From: Hyphomicrobiales bacterium
GTDB lineage: Bacteria; Pseudomonadota; Alphaproteobacteria; Rhizobiales; Rhizobiaceae
Assembly: GCA_900472605.1 (NCBI GenBank)
Contig: UCJD01000068.1
Location: forward strand, 1 to 49,813
Direction: 5' to 3'
Length of the DNA: 49,813 nt
The position numbers and the translations under genes were made by a program. Every line of letters begins with the position of its first letter. Positions within the stretch are counted from its first letter, which is position 1. The notes under the pieces are model-generated. The model had not been told where the DNA came from. It saw only the letters and a list, made by a program, of their open reading frames with translations, and did no database searches. Below, in pieces: positions 25,713 through 33,174 of the stretch.

Positions 25713-25731
25713 GCCGGGAGAAAATCCCGGC
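25713..25731. terminator. Hairpin after chpT
   Basis: A 7-bp stem (GCCGGGA / TCCCGGC) with loop GAAAA, 11 bases after the chpT stop. No T-run follows, so at best a weak terminator. Confidence 0.4.
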
Positions 25732-25828
25732 ACATTGCTTGTATCGAAGTAATACTTCCTTAGCCGAATGTTTCTATCCTTGCCTGTGAAGATGCCCGCC
25801 GGGACAGAAGCAGGGCAATGGAGCAGCG

Positions 25829-26191
25829 ATGCAGAGGTTCATGATCACCGATTCGTCGGACGTCGTCCGCAAGGTTGGAAAGCGCATTCTTTCCGAGCTT
25901 GATTTCATGGTCAGCGAAGCCTCCAGCGCCAGCGAAGCCCTGTCCCATTGCCAGGTGGAACTGCCGGATTACCTTATCGTCGATTCATCCATGGATGGGG
26001 CGCTCGACCTGATCGTGGCGGTTCGCGCCATGGAAGGCGGCAAGGAGGTCAAGATCTACTATTGCGTGATCGAGGCCGACCTGAAGAAACTGATGATGGG
26101 CAAGCGGGCAGGGGCCACGGACTTCCTGCTGAAGCCCTTCGACCGAAAGATTCTGACCGCGGTCTTCGGCAATCGGGCGATCGCAGCCTGA
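25829..26191 (+). CDS. Single-domain response regulator (receiver only)
   Basis: A 120-residue CheY-like protein with no output domain. The phosphoacceptor is Asp52 (LIVDSSMDG) and the conserved lysine is Lys102 (LLKPF). The acidic pocket is unusual: ITDSSD gives a single Asp8 where a pair is normal. The switch Thr/Ser after beta-4 seems replaced in YYCVIEAD. It sits between chpT and ctrA, so it could be an additional ChpT target or a phosphate sink. It does not look like typical CpdR or DivK. A strong terminator follows; a 127-base gap separates it from chpT. Confidence 0.88.
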   Translation: MQRFMITDSSDVVRKVGKRILSELDFMVSEASSASEALSHCQVELPDYLIVDSSMDGALDLIVAVRAMEGGKEVKIYYCVIEADLKKLMMGKRAGATDFLLKPFDRKILTAVFGNRAIAA

Positions 26192-26207
26192 TATCTCATT
26201 CGATCCA

Positions 26208-26244
26208 AACGATAAAAGCCGCCTTCAGGGCGGCTTTTATCGTT
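26208..26244 (+). terminator. Terminator after the single-domain response regulator
   Basis: A perfect 16-bp inverted repeat (26208-26223 / 26229-26244) with loop TTCAG, 17 bases after the stop. The T-run is inside the right arm (GGCGGCTTTTATCGTT). Confidence 0.82.
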
Positions 26245-26262
26245 CCGGGGTCAGCTGCTGAA

Positions 26263-26292
26263 ACAAAAAATCCCGCCGTGGAGGCGGGATTT
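26263..26292 (-). terminator. Terminator of ctrA
   Basis: A 10-bp stem (AAATCCCGCC / GGCGGGATTT, loop GTGGA). Read leftward it ends in a run of six or more T, 35 bases after the ctrA stop: a textbook intrinsic terminator. Confidence 0.85.
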
Positions 26293-26326
26293 CATGGATG
26301 TTCGGCGTAGGGACCGAAATCGGATA

Positions 26327-27028
26327 TCAGGCTGTTTCGGCGTATTCGGCGCCGTCAGGCTCGCGCAGAACGTAGCCGCGGCCCCAGACGGTTTCGATGT
26401 AGTTGGCGCCGTCGGCAGCATTCGCAAGCTTCTTGCGCAGCTTGCAGATGAAGACGTCGATGATCTTCAGTTCCGGCTCGTCCATGCCGCCGTAAAGGTG
26501 GTTCAGGAACATTTCCTTGGTGAGGGTGGTGCCCTTGCGGAGCGAAAGCAGCTCCAGCATCTGGTATTCCTTGCCCGTCAGGTGAACGCGCTGGCCACCG
26601 ACTTCGACGGTCTTGGCGTCGAGGTTGACGATCAGTTCGCCGGTCATGATGACCGACTGTGCGTGACCCTTGGAGCGACGGACGATCGCGTGGATGCGAG
26701 CGACCAGTTCGTCCTTGTGGAAAGGCTTGGTCATGTAGTCGTCGGCGCCGAAGCCGAGACCGCGAACCTTGTCCTCGATGCCGGCCATGCCGGAGAGGAT
26801 GAGGATCGGTGTTTTAACCTTGGACAGGCGGAGAGTGCGGAGCACTTCATATCCGGACATGTCTGGGAGGTTGAGATCAAGAAGGATGATATCATAATCA
26901 TACAACTTGCCGAGATCGACGCCTTCTTCACCAAGATCGGTGGTGTAGACGTTGAAACTTTCTGACTTGAGCATCAGTTCGATGCTCTGCGCTGTCGCGC
27001 TGTCATCTTCGATGAGTAGTACCCGCAT
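26327..27028 (-). CDS. ctrA: Cell-cycle response regulator CtrA
   Basis: A 233-residue OmpR/PhoB-class transcription factor that controls cell-cycle, motility and envelope genes in alphaproteobacteria. The receiver domain (1-115) begins MRVLLIEDDSATAQSIELML, with phosphoacceptor Asp51 (LLDLNLPD) and conserved Lys in MTKPFHKDEL. The winged-helix domain (about 125-225) contains HLTGKEYQMLELLSLRKG and IIDVFICKLRKKL, almost invariant in CtrA. The C-terminus ends EYAETA, of the Ala-containing type associated with ClpXP proteolysis of CtrA. It is transcribed away from the fliJ-like gene from a 440-base A/T-rich region. Confidence 0.97.
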   Translation of the reverse strand: MRVLLIEDDSATAQSIELMLKSESFNVYTTDLGEEGVDLGKLYDYDIILLDLNLPDMSGYEVLRTLRLSKVKTPILILSGMAGIEDKVRGLGFGADDYMTKPFHKDELVARIHAIVRRSKGHAQSVIMTGELIVNLDAKTVEVGGQRVHLTGKEYQMLELLSLRKGTTLTKEMFLNHLYGGMDEPELKIIDVFICKLRKKLANAADGANYIETVWGRGYVLREPDGAEYAETA

Positions 27029-27468
27029 TCTTATCCCCTTTACCGCCGCCGAAAGGTGGTCTGGCCCCTACGCGATACAGATATGTCACTGCGTGATTTG
27101 GAAGCTGCCACGAAATGGTTAACAAATTATGATTCACTCTGGCAAGAGGTAATCAATTTATTAAATATTTTGTCCATTCCGCTGTTTTCCAACGAGAATC
27201 CGCAAAGCCTATTTCTCAACTTTTACATTAAGAAAGGCTGGCAAGCGATTCATTCGACTCACCAATGAAACGGACCGGAAATCGCGTAGTTGTGTTTACC
27301 GACCCTTAAATCATCGGCACTATCATTAACGATGCCCGTAAACGAAAGGTTACCAGCGGTAGGTTTTTGTTAACGCCGAGGGAAATTTTTTGGGCAAGCC
27401 GCATGACAGCGGCAGCTAATGGGCGGTTTCAAGTGAAGCCGGGGTCTCGCATCACTGGAGTAATGCGT
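27029..27468. promoter_or_regulatory. Divergent ctrA / fliJ-like control region
   Basis: A 440-base region, distinctly A/T-rich compared with its surroundings. It contains several TTAA half-sites, including TTAACCAT on the minus strand (27115-27122), which matches the extended CtrA half-site, and others near 27158, 27226, 27306, 27325 and 27370. No pair has the full TTAA-N7-TTAA spacing. A 70-codon open frame at 27056-27268 looks non-coding. Autoregulation by CtrA is plausible but not shown. Confidence 0.5.
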
Positions 27469-27819
27469 ATGAAGTCGCGTGAGAGCCTAGTTCGTCTGAA
27501 AGAGTTTCAGGTGAACGAAAAGCGTCGTCAGCTGCAGCAGTTGCAGATGATGATGTCTGAATTTGACCGTATGACGAAGGATCTGGAGAGCCAGATCGTC
27601 GTCGAGGAAAAGAAGTCCGGCATTTCCGACCCGAATCACTTCGCCTATCCCACCTTCGCAAAGGCAGCACGCCAGCGCGCGGACAATCTTCAGGTTTCGA
27701 TCAAGGAACTGAGGATGCAGGAAGAGGCCTTGGAGCAGACGCTCGAAGAGATGCAGGCGGAATATGCACGCGCTGCCGCGCTCGAAGAGCGCGACGGGGC
27801 GGTTCGGGCAAGAGCCTAA
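27469..27819 (+). CDS. fliJ: FliJ-like flagellar export chaperone family protein
   Basis: A 116-residue, almost wholly helical coiled-coil protein beginning MKSRESLVRLKEFQVNEKRRQLQQLQMM. This pattern is typical of FliJ, the coiled-coil stalk/chaperone of the flagellar export ATPase FliI. Length is slightly below the usual 140-150. The start at 27469 has GGAG eight bases upstream; an ATG six bases earlier is too close to it. In rhizobia a FliJ-like gene sits next to ctrA rather than in the fla cluster. Divergent from ctrA; a strong hairpin follows. Another small coiled-coil function cannot be excluded. Confidence 0.78.
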   Translation: MKSRESLVRLKEFQVNEKRRQLQQLQMMMSEFDRMTKDLESQIVVEEKKSGISDPNHFAYPTFAKAARQRADNLQVSIKELRMQEEALEQTLEEMQAEYARAAALEERDGAVRARA

Positions 27820-27863
27820 GCCAGGATGATCGATGCCTTCGGGCATCTGGGGTGTCATCTCAT

Positions 27864-27908
27864 AAAAGCCATGCATGACGGGCGTGCTGTCCGTCATACA
27901 TGGCTTTT
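27864..27908. terminator. Bidirectional terminator between fliJ-like and GNAT genes
   Basis: An 18-bp stem (27864-27881 / 27891-27908) with one mismatch, its ends AAAAGCC and GGCTTTT giving T's in both directions. It stops both convergent genes and lies just beyond the ancestral end of the GNAT frame at 27932. Confidence 0.82.
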
Positions 27909-27982
27909 GGCGTTTCCCGGACTTTAGAAAATCAATTGATGACGTCGCGCCATTCGTCGTGGCGAAGCGCCTGCGCCTTGAA

Positions 27983-28210
27983 TTAGGGGCAGAGCGGGAT
28001 GATCTTCCAGCCACCGGTTCTGGCCGCTTCCACCGCATGCAGCGCGAGCGCCTGGCCGACACCCTTGCCGCGTAGCGCATCCGGCACGCCGGTGTGATCG
28101 ATGATGATGAGCTTCGGCGATGTGCGGGAATAGGTCATTTCGGCCTGATGGCCTTCGAGCTCGGCGACGTAGCGGCCGCCCGATGTGTTTGCTTCTTCGG
28201 TGATTTTCAT
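27983..28210 (-). CDS. Small GNAT-type N-acetyltransferase, apparently truncated by an in-frame stop
   Basis: A 75-residue reading frame of the small YjdJ-like GNAT family: MKITEEANTSGGRYVAELEG, then a beta-strand DHTGVPDALRGKGVGQALALHAVEAAR with the acetyl-CoA loop RGKGVG, ending GWKIIPLCP. A TAA at 27983-27985 stops it where relatives continue. After the TAA the same frame reads FKAQALRHDEWRDVIN to a TGA at 27932, which is the expected C-terminal helix of this family. The ATG at 28210 is where similarity starts; the frame is open further upstream without meaning. Either a pseudogene, a shortened but working protein, or a sequencing error. Confidence 0.75.
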   Translation of the reverse strand: MKITEEANTSGGRYVAELEGHQAEMTYSRTSPKLIIIDHTGVPDALRGKGVGQALALHAVEAARTGGWKIIPLCP

Positions 28211-28454
28211 CCCGACTGCCTTTCTTTCGATTGCGTTGAGACAAACGTGCCATGGCACCGGCGCAAAGCAAAGGCCGCTCACAGTGACGGATTGTTCGAA
28301 GAAAGGGGAGGTAGACGGTGCGGCGTTCGCGAGAAATCAGATGCCGAGCCTTGCTCGCGCAACCCCTGTCCGAGTGGTCTTTGTGGACGGAGGCCGCGCG
28401 TCAGAGCGTCGGTTCAGTTCGGCAATGAGATAAACGCCGGCAAGCAACAAAAGC
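28211..28454. other. Gap between GNAT gene and sciP terminator
   Basis: About 240 bases upstream of the GNAT gene. Open frames here (for example 28185-28433) have no recognisable family and lack codon bias. I see no RNA gene. Confidence 0.4.
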
Positions 28455-28496
28455 TTCGGGCCGGCTTCACATCTTGTGATGTGCGGTCGGCCCGAA
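28455..28496 (-). terminator. Terminator of sciP
   Basis: A long hairpin: outer 9-bp stem TTCGGGCCG / CGGCCCGAA, then a weakly paired 4-base section, an inner 6-bp stem CACATC / GATGTG and loop TTGT. Leftward it is followed by AGCTTTTGTTG. It lies 29 bases after the sciP stop. Confidence 0.78.
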
Positions 28497-28524
28497 CTGA
28501 AATGGAATGAACTTCAAAAACTAA

Positions 28525-28800
28525 TCAATGGCGATACTGCTGGATGCGCGTGGTGCGCAGGCCGGCAAGACCGTGGCTGTTGATAGACGACTGCCAGGAG
28601 AGAAACTCCTCGACGGTCAGGGTATAGCGTTCGCAAGCTTCTTCCAAGCTCAACAGGCCACCGCGCACAGCTGCGACAACCTCTGCCTTACGGCGAATTA
28701 CCCAGCGCCGAGTATTCGGCGGCGGCAAATCCGCAATCGTCAGCGGGCTGCCATCGGGGCCGATGACATATTTCACTCGGGGACGTATCATTTCGGTCAT
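28525..28800 (-). CDS. sciP: SciP, DUF1153 inhibitor of CtrA-dependent transcription
   Basis: A 91-residue helix-turn-helix protein of the DUF1153 family: MTEMIRPRVKYVIGPDGSPLTIADLPPP, then TRRWVIRRKAEVVAAVRGGLLSLEEACERYTLTVEEFLSWQ. In Caulobacter SciP (about 93 residues) binds DNA and CtrA and represses CtrA-activated genes in G1, with sciP itself CtrA-dependent. ATG at 28800 starts the conserved domain; an upstream in-frame start at 28836 adds a stretch without similarity. A CtrA-like box lies about 52 bases upstream. Confidence 0.94.
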   Translation of the reverse strand: MTEMIRPRVKYVIGPDGSPLTIADLPPPNTRRWVIRRKAEVVAAVRGGLLSLEEACERYTLTVEEFLSWQSSINSHGLAGLRTTRIQQYRH

Positions 28801-28851
28801 TGGACTCTCTACACAACTCAAGACCACGAGAGCCACTCTAGCTTGTCACAT

Positions 28852-28866
28852 TTAAAAATTGCCTAA
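28852..28866. promoter_or_regulatory. Candidate CtrA box upstream of sciP
   Basis: TTAA-AAATTGC-CTAA (TTAG-N7-TTAA on the sciP strand) differs from TTAA-N7-TTAA by one base. It is centred about 58 bases before the sciP ATG, a plausible activator or promoter-overlapping position. Confidence 0.55.
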
Positions 28867-28962
28867 GCGCATCGTAAGACTTTGATAATAAATTTAACCG
28901 CGTCGCATCATGGCGCTCGGCTGCGTCGCGTGCACGGTTTCCCTAGCGCAAATTTGCCATAA

Positions 28963-28981
28963 GTGCATGGGAGCCATGCAC
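28963..28981. promoter_or_regulatory. Perfect dyad resembling a lux/tra-box upstream of the luxR gene
   Basis: GTGCATGG-GAG-CCATGCAC is a perfect 8+3+8 palindrome about 218 bases before the LuxR-type regulator start. Its size and GTGCA/TGCAC arms resemble tra/lux-box operators. Which protein binds it is unknown. Confidence 0.45.
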
Positions 28982-29198
28982 AATGAATATTAGTTGTCTG
29001 ATGTCAGTCAAACTATAAGCCTCCCCAGAGGCAGATAGAACATCGTGCGTCGTCGCGATTGTTGTTTCTGCGTGCATTGGGAATAGAATTGCAGGCTTTG
29101 CCTAGCGTCGAAGCGATCGTTTGTTCTTTTCCTATACTTTGATTGTTGCTGCCAGAAGAGCGTTTTCGGGCAAGTTTAGCCTTTGAAGGACGAAATCG

Positions 29199-29936
29199 AT
29201 GCGGAATGAAGAACGCGCCGTTCATGACGGCGCGGCGAATATTGCTTTTTTATCGCCAGAAAAATCCAGCCCACCGCCAGCCGATCCCAAGGAGAGCCTC
29301 GCACGTCTTACGAAAGCGACGGGCTTCAACCACTATTTGTTCGCGGGTTTTCCGCATGGCGATAATGGCGGTTTTGCGGGAAACCACATTTTCAGCAGCT
29401 GGCCGGACAGCCTCGTTGCCGCCTATGATGACGATGACCTGTTTCACAATAGTGCGCTTGTTTCGGAACTCAGGAAATCGAGCCTGCCGGTTTCGTTTGG
29501 CCTCAGGGCATTCGAAAGCAGCGTGACGAACCCGAAGAACGAGCGGATTACCGGTCTGTTTCGCGAACTGGGATTTCGTCGGACGTTTGCGTTCATGCTG
29601 CATGACGCCGATCGCCAGCCGTATATCTTTGCGTTTTCGGGCGTGCGGGCGGATCTTTCGCGCGAGGAGGCGATGACGCATGTGTTCAGCGCCATGGAGT
29701 TCCTCGATGTCTATGCTCGCCTGCAGGTGACCGAGCAGCCGCTGGAGAATCTGAGCAGCCGCGAGATCGAGTGCCTGCGCTGGTCGGCGGCCGGCAAGAG
29801 CAGCGATGAGATTGCCATCATACTCGAGCTCTCTCCGCACACCGTGGTCGGATATCTGAAGAGCGCGATGCGCAAGCTCGATTCGGTCAATCGGATGCAG
29901 GCGGTCGCTCGGGCATTCCGCTACCGCCTGCTGTAA
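29199..29936 (+). CDS. LuxR-family transcriptional regulator (solo) with altered autoinducer pocket
   Basis: A 245-residue protein. Residues about 30-170 form an autoinducer-binding-like domain and about 183-240 a LuxR-type helix-turn-helix: LSSREIECLRWSAAGKSSDEIAIILELSPHTVVGYLKSAMRKL. The DNA-binding invariants Glu, Leu and Gly are intact. In the ligand domain the segment WPDSLVAAYDDDDLFHNSALV keeps the Tyr corresponding to TraR Tyr61. However, Leu replaces Trp57, and the Asp70-Pro71 pair that holds acyl-homoserine lactone is not present. No luxI gene is nearby. It probably responds to another ligand or to none. A 398-base region with a dyad lies upstream. Confidence 0.85.
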   Translation: MRNEERAVHDGAANIAFLSPEKSSPPPADPKESLARLTKATGFNHYLFAGFPHGDNGGFAGNHIFSSWPDSLVAAYDDDDLFHNSALVSELRKSSLPVSFGLRAFESSVTNPKNERITGLFRELGFRRTFAFMLHDADRQPYIFAFSGVRADLSREEAMTHVFSAMEFLDVYARLQVTEQPLENLSSREIECLRWSAAGKSSDEIAIILELSPHTVVGYLKSAMRKLDSVNRMQAVARAFRYRLL

Positions 29937-29941
29937 TTACC

Positions 29942-30979
29942 TCAGAGCATGACCGCGCAAAGCTCGGTCTTCGCCGGTCCGAACTCGTATTGCGCCGTGC
30001 CGCTGTGAAGCAGTGCGAGCCAGTCGCCCTGGTTCAGCCAGACGATCGTCGTCGTGTTTTGCCGCGCCGGCGATGTCGAGGCGGGGCCGCTCGCACTGGC
30101 GATGACCGTCGTGCCGTTGACCTCGATTGCGACCATGTGGTCGGAAGAAGCGAGGGTGCTGACGGACAGCGACAGCAGATAGAAGCCTTCGACCGGCACG
30201 ATCAGCCGCGCGCCGGTGCCTGAAGGGACGGCGGCGCCGAGTTCGAAGCCGCCTTGTTCAGCGTGAATATCCGTGAAGCCGGTGCGGCTTGCTGGTGGCG
30301 GGGAGGCGGTGCCGGTGGAAAGCGATGCGCGCGCGATCGGTCGAGACGGCGTGCGCACGACGCCATCGGGTGCCACAGCGATCGCTGTCGACCAGTCATT
30401 GCCATCGCTGCTGACCTTGATCGAAAACGCATCGCTTCCCGCGAGCCCCATTTCTGCGCGGCCGGACCACGCGGTCTGGAAGACAAGCGTGCCTGTTTCA
30501 GACGAATCGGCCTTGTTGATCTTGAGCTGGTGCCCTTGTCCCGAATGGCTGAAGAGGCTGGCATCGGAGGCGATCGCCAGCCGGTTGATCTCGTCTGCCG
30601 CCGCGTTGATGCCGATCATCGGCAGTGAGCCATCGGCGTCGAGCGAGATGACATTCCAGTTCGCTCCGTCGAAGGCGCGCAGCTGGTGGGTATCGAGAAA
30701 GAAGGCGCGCCAGCCCGGATTTGGCTGGAGATAAGCCCATGCGCCGTCCTGCCAGATGGAGACGAGCCCTTGGCGGCCGAGCCATTCGCCCTCAGGATCG
30801 GCGCCAACGAGATAGCGGTCGCCTTCAAGAGGTGTCGGGGGCGGCCCCTGGCGTTCGGCGAGGATCGTCAGCTGGACCACGGCGTCGAGACGCTGCAACG
30901 CGTCGTTATGCGGCACGTGTTTCTGCGCCTGGGACGGCAGGATATAGGGCAAGGCGAGGTTGTTTGTCTGGTCCGACAC
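29942..30979 (-). CDS. DUF2793-domain protein (phage/gene-transfer-agent-type)
   Basis: A 345-residue protein. The N-terminal DUF2793 signature is LALPYILPSQAQKHVPHNDALQRLDAVVQL, followed by GDRYLVG, WQDGAWAYLQPNPGWRAFFLD and FDGANWN repeats typical of the family (to about 115). The remainder is beta-rich; residues 215-345 look like a C1q/TNF-like jelly roll (ending FGPAKTELCAVML). DUF2793 genes occur in alphaproteobacterial prophages and near gene-transfer-agent genes as candidate fibre or spike proteins. No other phage gene is visible here, so this one is isolated. Start: GTG at 30979 with GGGAG eight bases upstream. Convergent with the luxR gene across five bases. Confidence 0.83.
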   Translation of the reverse strand: MSDQTNNLALPYILPSQAQKHVPHNDALQRLDAVVQLTILAERQGPPPTPLEGDRYLVGADPEGEWLGRQGLVSIWQDGAWAYLQPNPGWRAFFLDTHQLRAFDGANWNVISLDADGSLPMIGINAAADEINRLAIASDASLFSHSGQGHQLKINKADSSETGTLVFQTAWSGRAEMGLAGSDAFSIKVSSDGNDWSTAIAVAPDGVVRTPSRPIARASLSTGTASPPPASRTGFTDIHAEQGGFELGAAVPSGTGARLIVPVEGFYLLSLSVSTLASSDHMVAIEVNGTTVIASASGPASTSPARQNTTTIVWLNQGDWLALLHSGTAQYEFGPAKTELCAVML

Positions 30980-31104
30980 GATCGAGCTCCCGTGTTTGGG
31001 CAGGTTTCACTGCCGCAAATGGTAGAGGCGCATCGGGAAACGGGGACAGCGCACGGGGGCGGGCGCTGATTTCAAACAGATATTTGCGATAGATATCCCC
31101 GCAC

Positions 31105-31914
31105 TTAAAGCCGGGGCGCGTTGCCCCAGGAGATGAAATCAGGGTTTGCGAAATCCGCGTCGTGCACCTGCCGGGTCTTGCCGTAGGTGAGGGGGCGGCC
31201 GTCGAGGGTCACGGTGCAGCCGCCGGCCGCGCGCAGAACCGCATCGCCGGCCGCTGTGTCCCACTCCATGGTGCGGGTGAAACGCGGATAGACGTCCGCT
31301 TCTCCTTCCGCGAGGAGGCAGAACTTCAGCGACGAGCCGATGTTCTTGCATTCCGAGATGGCCTGCTCAGCCAGGAAGCGCGCCGTCTGCGGGCTGTCGT
31401 GCGAACGGCTTGCGAGTGCGGTACGTTCGGCCTTGGCGAGGCGCACATTGATCGGCAGCCGCTTTTCGATGCGGAAGTCCGGGCCGATGTGCAGCTTCTC
31501 GGCCGTGCCGTTCTCGCCGAGAAAGGCAACGCCCAAGGCGGGTGCGAAGACGATGCCGGCGGCCGGGTGGCCATCGACGATGAAGGCGATGTTGACGGTG
31601 AATTCCGGCCGCTTGTCGACGAATTCGCGCGTGCCATCCAGGGGGTCGACCAGAAAAAACGACGTGCCGATATCAGGCACGATGCCGGCCGCGACCGATT
31701 CCTCGGCAATGACGGGAGTATCGGGAAAATCACGGTAGAGATGGGCCAGAATGATCCGCTCGGCCTGCTCGTCGGCGATCGTGACAGGGCTGTTGTCGGC
31801 CTTGCTGGCGGCGGTGCAGCCGGCGCGGTACACATCCATGATCGCCTTGCCAGCCTCAAGGGCGGCGCGTTCAAACGTCTCGAGCATTGTGGGGCGGTTC
31901 GATCCCTTCTCCAT
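31105..31914 (-). CDS. cysQ: 3'(2'),5'-bisphosphate nucleotidase CysQ (inositol monophosphatase family)
   Basis: Hydrolyses 3'-phosphoadenosine 5'-phosphate, recycling the by-product of sulfate assimilation and sulfotransfer. Readable motifs: AEES (metal ligand) near residue 80, DPLDGTREFVDKRPEFTVNIAF for the first metal site, and WDTAAGDAVLRAAGG for the second. These are the family signatures. The start is unsure. Candidates are 31947, 31914 and 31887; similarity begins at MLETFERAALEAG (31887), but none has a clear ribosome site. Length 260-281 residues fits CysQ. No sulfur-metabolism neighbour is present. Confidence 0.88.
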   Translation of the reverse strand: MEKGSNRPTMLETFERAALEAGKAIMDVYRAGCTAASKADNSPVTIADEQAERIILAHLYRDFPDTPVIAEESVAAGIVPDIGTSFFLVDPLDGTREFVDKRPEFTVNIAFIVDGHPAAGIVFAPALGVAFLGENGTAEKLHIGPDFRIEKRLPINVRLAKAERTALASRSHDSPQTARFLAEQAISECKNIGSSLKFCLLAEGEADVYPRFTRTMEWDTAAGDAVLRAAGGCTVTLDGRPLTYGKTRQVHDADFANPDFISWGNAPRL

Positions 31915-32267
31915 CATGCTTCTCATATAGTCGTTTTCACGTTTCATTTCACCGCCGGTTCGCTGGCGCAAAAGGACGCAGGCGTGGTTTGGCGATTTGA
32001 GGCCGATCAGCAACAGGCAGAAGATGCGCGGGAAAAGTGAATTTGCGGTGAAAAGTGGCGTCCGGGGCCGGATTGTGTTGAAAAAAACAACTTTCTGAAC
32101 TCGAAAAAGTCATTTTCACCAAAACGGCAAAGAACTTTGGAGCTTTGAAAGTTTACACTTCCCTTTTGCCTTGAAAGCAGTATGAAATCTTAAAACAAGG
32201 GTTCAACAAGGGCTCTAATAACAAGAGACGCAGGCTTTTCACGGTTCTGTGTCCAGGGGAAAGACAT

Positions 32268-33170
32268 ATGGAATATTTTGTCCAGCAGCTCATTAATGGG
32301 CTGACTCTTGGATCCATCTATGGCCTCGTGGCTATCGGCTATACGATGGTTTACGGCATCATCGGCATGATCAACTTCGCTCACGGCGATATTTTCATGA
32401 TCGGTGGCTTCGCCGCCCTTATCGTCTTTCTCGTCCTCACATCCATTTTCGCCGGTCTTCCAGTCGCCGTTCTGCTGCTGGTCATGCTGCTTATCGCGAT
32501 GCTGATGACGAGTTTGTGGAACTGGACGATCGAGCGCGTGGCATATCGCCCGCTGCGCGGTTCGTTCCGTCTGGCGCCGCTGATCACCGCGATCGGCATG
32601 TCGATCACGCTATCGAACTTCATCCAGGTGACGCAGGGTCCGCGCAACAAGCCGATCCCACCGCTGATCAGCAGCGTCTATAACATCGGCGGTGTCACCA
32701 TCTCGCTGAAGCAGATCGTGATCATCATCATCACGGCCGTGCTGCTCACCGTCTTCTGGTATCTCGTCAATCATACGGCGCTTGGCCGCGCGCAGCGTGC
32801 GACCGAACAGGACCGCAAGATGGCGGCGCTGCTTGGCGTCAACGTCGACCAGACGATTTCCGTGACCTTCATCATGGGTGCTGCGCTCGCTGCCGTCGCC
32901 GGCACGATGTATCTGATGTACTATGGTGTCGTGAACTTCAACGACGGCTTCGTGCCCGGTGTGAAGGCCTTCACTGCGGCCGTTCTCGGCGGCATCGGCT
33001 CGCTCCCGGGCGCTGTTCTCGGCGGCCTGATGATCGGCCTGATCGAGTCTCTTTGGTCGGCCTATTTCACCATCGCATACAAGGACGTGGCGACCTTCGC
33101 CATCCTCGCTTTCGTGCTGATCTTCAAGCCGACAGGTATCCTGGGCCGGCCGGAAGTCGAGAAGGTTTAA
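32268..33170 (+). CDS. livH: Branched-chain amino acid ABC transporter permease (LivH/BraD)
   Basis: A 300-residue inner-membrane permease with about eight spans. It begins MEYFVQQLINGLTLGSIYGLVAIGYTMVYGIIGMINFAHGD, diagnostic for LivH. AGGGGAAAG precedes the ATG. First gene of a tight operon: livM starts four bases later, then livG, livF, a small membrane protein and the binding protein. The gene order equals that of the Rhizobium leguminosarum braDEFGC operon, where this gene is braD. The 254-base leader upstream is A/T-rich and likely holds the promoter; I could not define its elements. Confidence 0.96.
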   Translation: MEYFVQQLINGLTLGSIYGLVAIGYTMVYGIIGMINFAHGDIFMIGGFAALIVFLVLTSIFAGLPVAVLLLVMLLIAMLMTSLWNWTIERVAYRPLRGSFRLAPLITAIGMSITLSNFIQVTQGPRNKPIPPLISSVYNIGGVTISLKQIVIIIITAVLLTVFWYLVNHTALGRAQRATEQDRKMAALLGVNVDQTISVTFIMGAALAAVAGTMYLMYYGVVNFNDGFVPGVKAFTAAVLGGIGSLPGAVLGGLMIGLIESLWSAYFTIAYKDVATFAILAFVLIFKPTGILGRPEVEKV

Positions 33171-33174
33171 CGTC

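Larger units (their letters stand above)
28801..29198. promoter_or_regulatory. Divergent sciP / luxR control region
   Basis: This 398-base region is A/T-richer than average and holds a near-consensus CtrA box (28852-28866), a TTAACCG half-site near 28899 and a 19-base perfect dyad (28963-28981). No coding frame of note. Confidence 0.55.

Noticed and set aside
27056..27268. A 70-codon open frame in the ctrA-fliJ gap
   Set aside because: It lies in an A/T-rich regulatory region and has no ribosome site and no recognisable family.
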